Positions 60,642 through 64,000 of a DNA stretch of 64,000 nt are shown here, piece by piece. The notes under the pieces were generated by a model. It had not been told where the DNA came from. It did not search any database and worked only from the letters and a program-made list of their open reading frames with translations. Source of the stretch: Roseibacillus persicicus (lineage in GTDB: Bacteria; Verrucomicrobiota; Verrucomicrobiia; Verrucomicrobiales; Akkermansiaceae). Numbering within the stretch: the first letter of the stretch is position 1; every line of letters begins with the position of its first letter. The translations under genes and the position numbers were made by a program. Location: the NCBI RefSeq assembly GCF_014651675.1, contig NZ_BMXI01000003.1, positions 319,604 to 383,603 on the forward strand, in the 5' to 3' direction.

Positions 60642-63600
60642 CTAAGGGACAACCTTAAGCCGGATAAACTCTTTACCGAATTCGGCCGCTCCCACTGGCA
60701 GAGCACTGCGATAGGTCACCGTGCTGGTGCCGTCTTCATTGTCGATTTCGGAAACGAGAACCACGTCGGGGGTGCTGGTCCAGTTCTCCAAGTCTTCGGA
60801 GACTTCCGCAATGATGGAAAGAGAATTGACCGAATGAAGATTCCGTCGATAGCTCACCTTCAGATACTGTTCTGTCGCGCCTTCCACCACAAACGGTTCG
60901 ATACTCGCGTCGATGGTGGAGTCGCCCGCAACCGAGTCACTCGAACTGAGCGCGTATTCCAGCAGAGCTGAAAGCCCGTCGCCATCCGCGTCTTCGTTGG
61001 GGTCACCAGCATAGCCGAAGGAATCCACCGCCCCCGGACTGCCTCCCGATTGACTGCTCGCGGCCCAGTTGGACGCCACACTGTGGTCCGGTAGCGTGGT
61101 GGGCGAAATCAAGACCAGCGAGAACCCCGGACCATCCGAAGCCGGAGGCCACGGTAACAAGTCGTCGTAGGTAAAGTCCTGAATCAATCCACCCGAAGCA
61201 TCCTGAATCAGGATCCGCTCGCCCCCGTTGGACAGCTTGCCCCCATACTGACTACTCCCCGCGCTATCGGTTCCGAAGATTGCGCCCCCGTTCAAGCCGC
61301 CATATCTCGCCACGAAGGCCTCTTGATTTTCAACAATGACCATTCTCCCGCCTGCGGGCAGAATGTTGTTAGGCCCGAAGGTGAAGCTAATCCCCTCCGA
61401 AACCGTGACCCCTTCCAGGTCCACCGGCTGACCGCCCACGTTGAGGAACTCCATGAACTCAAACTCATCTCCATCGGCTGCGGCCGCCAACTCTGCCGGA
61501 GTCGCAGGTCCCACCGGATTGTAGTGAAACTCCGAAACCACCAGATTGTCCGCATCCGCCGGAATGGGCTCGGGGGTGAAGAAGGCCATGTTGAGAGCAC
61601 TCCATTCTCCAGTGGCGGAATTGTAAGTGCGCGAAAGCAGCCATCCGGGAAAGGTCACCGGCACAATGGGCGAGGTCGAGCTGCCTCCCATCGGATTCCC
61701 GATCAGCTGGAGGTCAAAGCTGATGTCAGTGCTGGTTGCCGAACGATTGTGGATCTCAGCCGCGATGGTATTGCTCCCGGCCGAAAAGAGAGAAGAGGAC
61801 AAGGTGATGGACCCAAACTGATTGTCAGAGCTAGTAGCCGAAGAGAAATCATCGTGGCCCGCATTCGCCGCCACATTCTGCCGAACCACTTCCTGCCCGT
61901 TGACGTAAATCACGACCCCGTCATCGAAGATGTAGTTGAGGGTGAAGTTCTCAAAGGCCAGGGGATTCGGGATCGAAATGCCGGACTTTCGGAAGTAGGT
62001 GGTGGCATTCTTTTGATTGCCACCCGTCCCCGGATCGGTGTCAACCGACCCCACCACGGTGGCTTCATCCCCATCGCCGTATCCCAGTTGGGAAGGGCCA
62101 CTGCTCCACGAAGCGGCGTTGAACCCCTCCTCCCTCCAAGCGGTTCCCTGGTCGGATCCATCATCCAGATAAGACCAAATATCCCCCGTCGCCACAAAGG
62201 TCACCGGAACACTTCCTTCGCCATCAAAAGTCAATTCCGTGGCCACCGGATTGATGGCACCTCCCGGTAGTCGGGGATCAAGCGAATGGACATAATCATC
62301 CGAATTCGTATCCGCAGAATCAAAAAGGTAATAGACCTTCAGACTCGGGTCGTTCACCGAGAGGGTGGGCCCACCGCCACTCGCCACCACTCCACCGTGC
62401 TCACTATAGACCGGAGCCTCCTGGTTGGGATACATGCCAGCGGACTGAAACTTGCCAATCATGGTAGAGGCCTGGAAGGGCAGGAAGTTTTCAGTGAGAT
62501 TTTCGTGATAAGAAAAGAACGAGGCCGGAGAGCGATATCCCCAACGCGCGCACTCGGTCAAAATTGACAAGGTGGTCTCATCCACCCGACTCTGCAACCG
62601 CTCGATACTTCCATTCGGCGAGAGGGCCCCGTCGTTGAAAAAGTGCCTATGAATCCGGTCCGCCACCAGCATGGCGAAGTCTGGATCGCCCTCCTCGCGA
62701 AGCGCCTTCATCAAGTCCAGCGGACCATCATCGAGCACACTACGCCCGCCCGGATCCCTCAGATATCCATCGGCATCCTTCAGGAAAAACTTAAATGGCA
62801 CCTCTTGGCTGGCCGAGCCTCCGGCGCGAAACTCGCTTTCGCAATTGCCGTTCACATAGAGAAGGATGAAGTCGATCTCGTTGATGATATCGACGTGACT
62901 CCGGACATTTGTAAAGGGCGCGGGGCCTGCCGCCAATGCCGTCGCTTCCGCCCAGAAGTCGCCACTCCCGTCGTAGACCGAGAGGTCTTGCTCGAAGCGG
63001 TCGTTGGCATCCACCGCCTCGTAGTCCTCTTTGCTTCCTCCAAAGTATTCCGAAAACATGGACGCGTCCCAGCCCTCGCGCAGGTGATACTGGCCCCAGT
63101 ATTTTCCGTTCATATAGACATGAACAAAGCGCCCGTGCGGAGCGATCTGCCCCATATCTAACAGGGCATCGTCAGCGTAGCGATTGGAAAGGTAGGCCCC
63201 CCGCTGCTGCATGTCGTGGTTGCCAGCTCGCAGGTCGAAGGAGTTGTATTTCCCTGCAGGCTGAAAGCTCGCGTAGTCCTGATCTGCGAAAAGAGGAAAA
63301 TCCAACTTCCCGGGGCCATACTCGCTGCGGAAGGTAAATCTCATGCTGCGCTTGGCGAAGTTGGTGACATGCCCCCCGAAGCGCTCGACCCCGGCGTCCA
63401 CTTGCTTGTCGCCCGCCTCAAAGTTGATCATCTCCACCGACACCTCCTGCTCGGTATAGTCCAGATCTTCCGCAAAGTTGACCGAAATGCTCGGTACCGA
63501 GGTCAAAGCAGCCTCCATCTGCGAAGCATACTCGGGGGCCTGCGTGATGTCCGTGTCCATCAGCGGATCGCTGATCACATCCGCGGGGAAAATGTAGGTG

Positions 63601-64000
63601 TGCGTGTCCACATTCGTGGGCTGAAAGCCCTCCTTGTAAGCCGCCGCCCGCAGCACGGTGGTTTGCGCAATCGCGATGGGCGCGGAGTAGACCAGACCAG
63701 TGGTCGCGGTCGGTTTCGTGCCATCGAGAGTATAGCGAATCTCAGCATCCGGCGTGAGCGAGGAAATCCCCACCTGAATCGGGGCCGAGTAAAAGCCCCG
63801 GTCGAGAGTAAAGTCCGTATCCGCCACGAAGCCGTCCACCGAAGACCCGTTGCCCGCCCCCGGAGTCGGCGACTGCAGATAGCCCTCGGTCGTCCGGCCC
63901 CCATCATAACCATAGGCCACATCCGTCCGCTGCTCGGGATACGCCGGACTGTATTCGAAGACAACCGACACGCCATCGGGCTTCACCAACGCGAGATACT
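60642..64000 (-). CDS. CotH-kinase/lamin-tail-domain surface protein, 5' end beyond window
   Basis: At least 1118 residues; the start lies outside, because the frame stays open to the window edge and reads YLALVKPDGVSVVFEYSP, mid-domain of a lamin-tail domain. Next a CHB_HEX-type repeat (IRYTLDGTKPT), then a CotH-like kinase domain (FTFRSEYGPGKLDFPLF, GKYWGQYHLREGWDASMFSEYFGG), a beta-sandwich (about 600-790) and a second lamin-tail domain (LVVSEFHYNPVG, FEFMEFLNVGG, GRMVIVENQEAFVARYG). Such multidomain proteins are common secreted proteins of Verrucomicrobia and Planctomycetes. The stop codon is present at 60642. Confidence 0.82.
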   Translation of the reverse strand, partial: YLALVKPDGVSVVFEYSPAYPEQRTDVAYGYDGGRTTEGYLQSPTPGAGNGSSVDGFVADTDFTLDRGFYSAPIQVGISSLTPDAEIRYTLDGTKPTATTGLVYSAPIAIAQTTVLRAAAYKEGFQPTNVDTHTYIFPADVISDPLMDTDITQAPEYASQMEAALTSVPSISVNFAEDLDYTEQEVSVEMINFEAGDKQVDAGVERFGGHVTNFAKRSMRFTFRSEYGPGKLDFPLFADQDYASFQPAGKYNSFDLRAGNHDMQQRGAYLSNRYADDALLDMGQIAPHGRFVHVYMNGKYWGQYHLREGWDASMFSEYFGGSKEDYEAVDANDRFEQDLSVYDGSGDFWAEATALAAGPAPFTNVRSHVDIINEIDFILLYVNGNCESEFRAGGSASQEVPFKFFLKDADGYLRDPGGRSVLDDGPLDLMKALREEGDPDFAMLVADRIHRHFFNDGALSPNGSIERLQSRVDETTLSILTECARWGYRSPASFFSYHENLTENFLPFQASTMIGKFQSAGMYPNQEAPVYSEHGGVVASGGGPTLSVNDPSLKVYYLFDSADTNSDDYVHSLDPRLPGGAINPVATELTFDGEGSVPVTFVATGDIWSYLDDGSDQGTAWREEGFNAASWSSGPSQLGYGDGDEATVVGSVDTDPGTGGNQKNATTYFRKSGISIPNPLAFENFTLNYIFDDGVVIYVNGQEVVRQNVAANAGHDDFSSATSSDNQFGSITLSSSLFSAGSNTIAAEIHNRSATSTDISFDLQLIGNPMGGSSTSPIVPVTFPGWLLSRTYNSATGEWSALNMAFFTPEPIPADADNLVVSEFHYNPVGPATPAELAAAADGDEFEFMEFLNVGGQPVDLEGVTVSEGISFTFGPNNILPAGGRMVIVENQEAFVARYGGLNGGAIFGTDSAGSSQYGGKLSNGGERILIQDASGGLIQDFTYDDLLPWPPASDGPGFSLVLISPTTLPDHSVASNWAASSQSGGSPGAVDSFGYAGDPNEDADGDGLSALLEYALSSSDSVAGDSTIDASIEPFVVEGATEQYLKVSYRRNLHSVNSLSIIAEVSEDLENWTSTPDVVLVSEIDNEDGTSTVTYRSALPVGAAEFGKEFIRLKVVP

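Overview
The window looks like a chromosomal segment of a Verrucomicrobiota bacterium, probably order Verrucomicrobiales. It is GC-rich with strong C/G third-position preference. The lineage signs are four short secreted proteins with a C-terminal PEP-CTERM sorting signal, a planctomycete-type DUF1549/DUF1553 cytochrome plus DUF1501 pair, a PVC-type dehydrogenase with a CxxCH haem site, a large pilin-like Verru_Chthon cassette protein, a CotH/lamin-tail surface protein and Tat-exported oxidoreductases. I saw no rRNA, tRNA, CRISPR array, transposase, integrase or prophage.

Layout: (1) 0-5 kb: a PEP-CTERM protein, then two adjacent SF1 helicases (UPF1/DNA2-like and UvrD-like with a degenerate NERD-like N-terminus) behind a perfect operator-like dyad. 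(2) 5-7.8 kb, minus strand: quinone-oxidoreductase-like MDR, LLM flavin monooxygenase-like and SDR genes. (3) 8-13 kb: cbb3-oxidase assembly genes (CcoG, a 48-residue membrane peptide, a SafE/UreH-like membrane protein, CcoI copper ATPase), with overlapping hairpins in the ccoI leader. (4) 13-17.5 kb: a PocR-sensor AraC regulator, a Tat-exported Gfo/Idh protein and a three-gene cell-envelope stress operon resembling yqjD-yqjE. (5) 17.6-28.6 kb: a PEP-CTERM protein, nth, a 3D-domain lipoprotein, and a five-gene MoxR/DUF58/VWA operon in which one membrane protein carries a PA14-like insert. (6) 29-36.6 kb: the Verru_Chthon-type pilin-like protein and a secreted partner, a LysM protein, and selU/mnmH with a TatD nuclease. 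(7) 36.7-47.8 kb: a PVC-type cytochrome dehydrogenase, a FadL-like porin, PEP-CTERM plus DUF4331, a His-rich TPR protein with an ECF sigma factor and ChrR-like anti-sigma, and GTP-dependent pckG. (8) 48-56 kb: an Asp/Asn beta-hydroxylase-like protein behind DUF1501 and PSCyt genes; an NTF2-like/M24 peptidase/class-IV aminotransferase operon; an NmrA reductase. (9) 56.5-64 kb: accB-accC-thiE, a DUF882/M15 peptidase, a PEP-CTERM protein, and a CotH-kinase/lamin-tail protein cut by the window edge.

The gene content points to an aerobic or microaerobic heterotroph with a high-affinity oxidase, gluconeogenesis and fatty-acid synthesis, and a heavy investment in secreted and surface proteins. The signals most worth a second look are an over-represented octamer YCTAACAG spread through unrelated genes, the helicase pair with its dyad, the ccoI leader RNA, and an aminotransferase-fold protein in which the PLP lysine is replaced by histidine.
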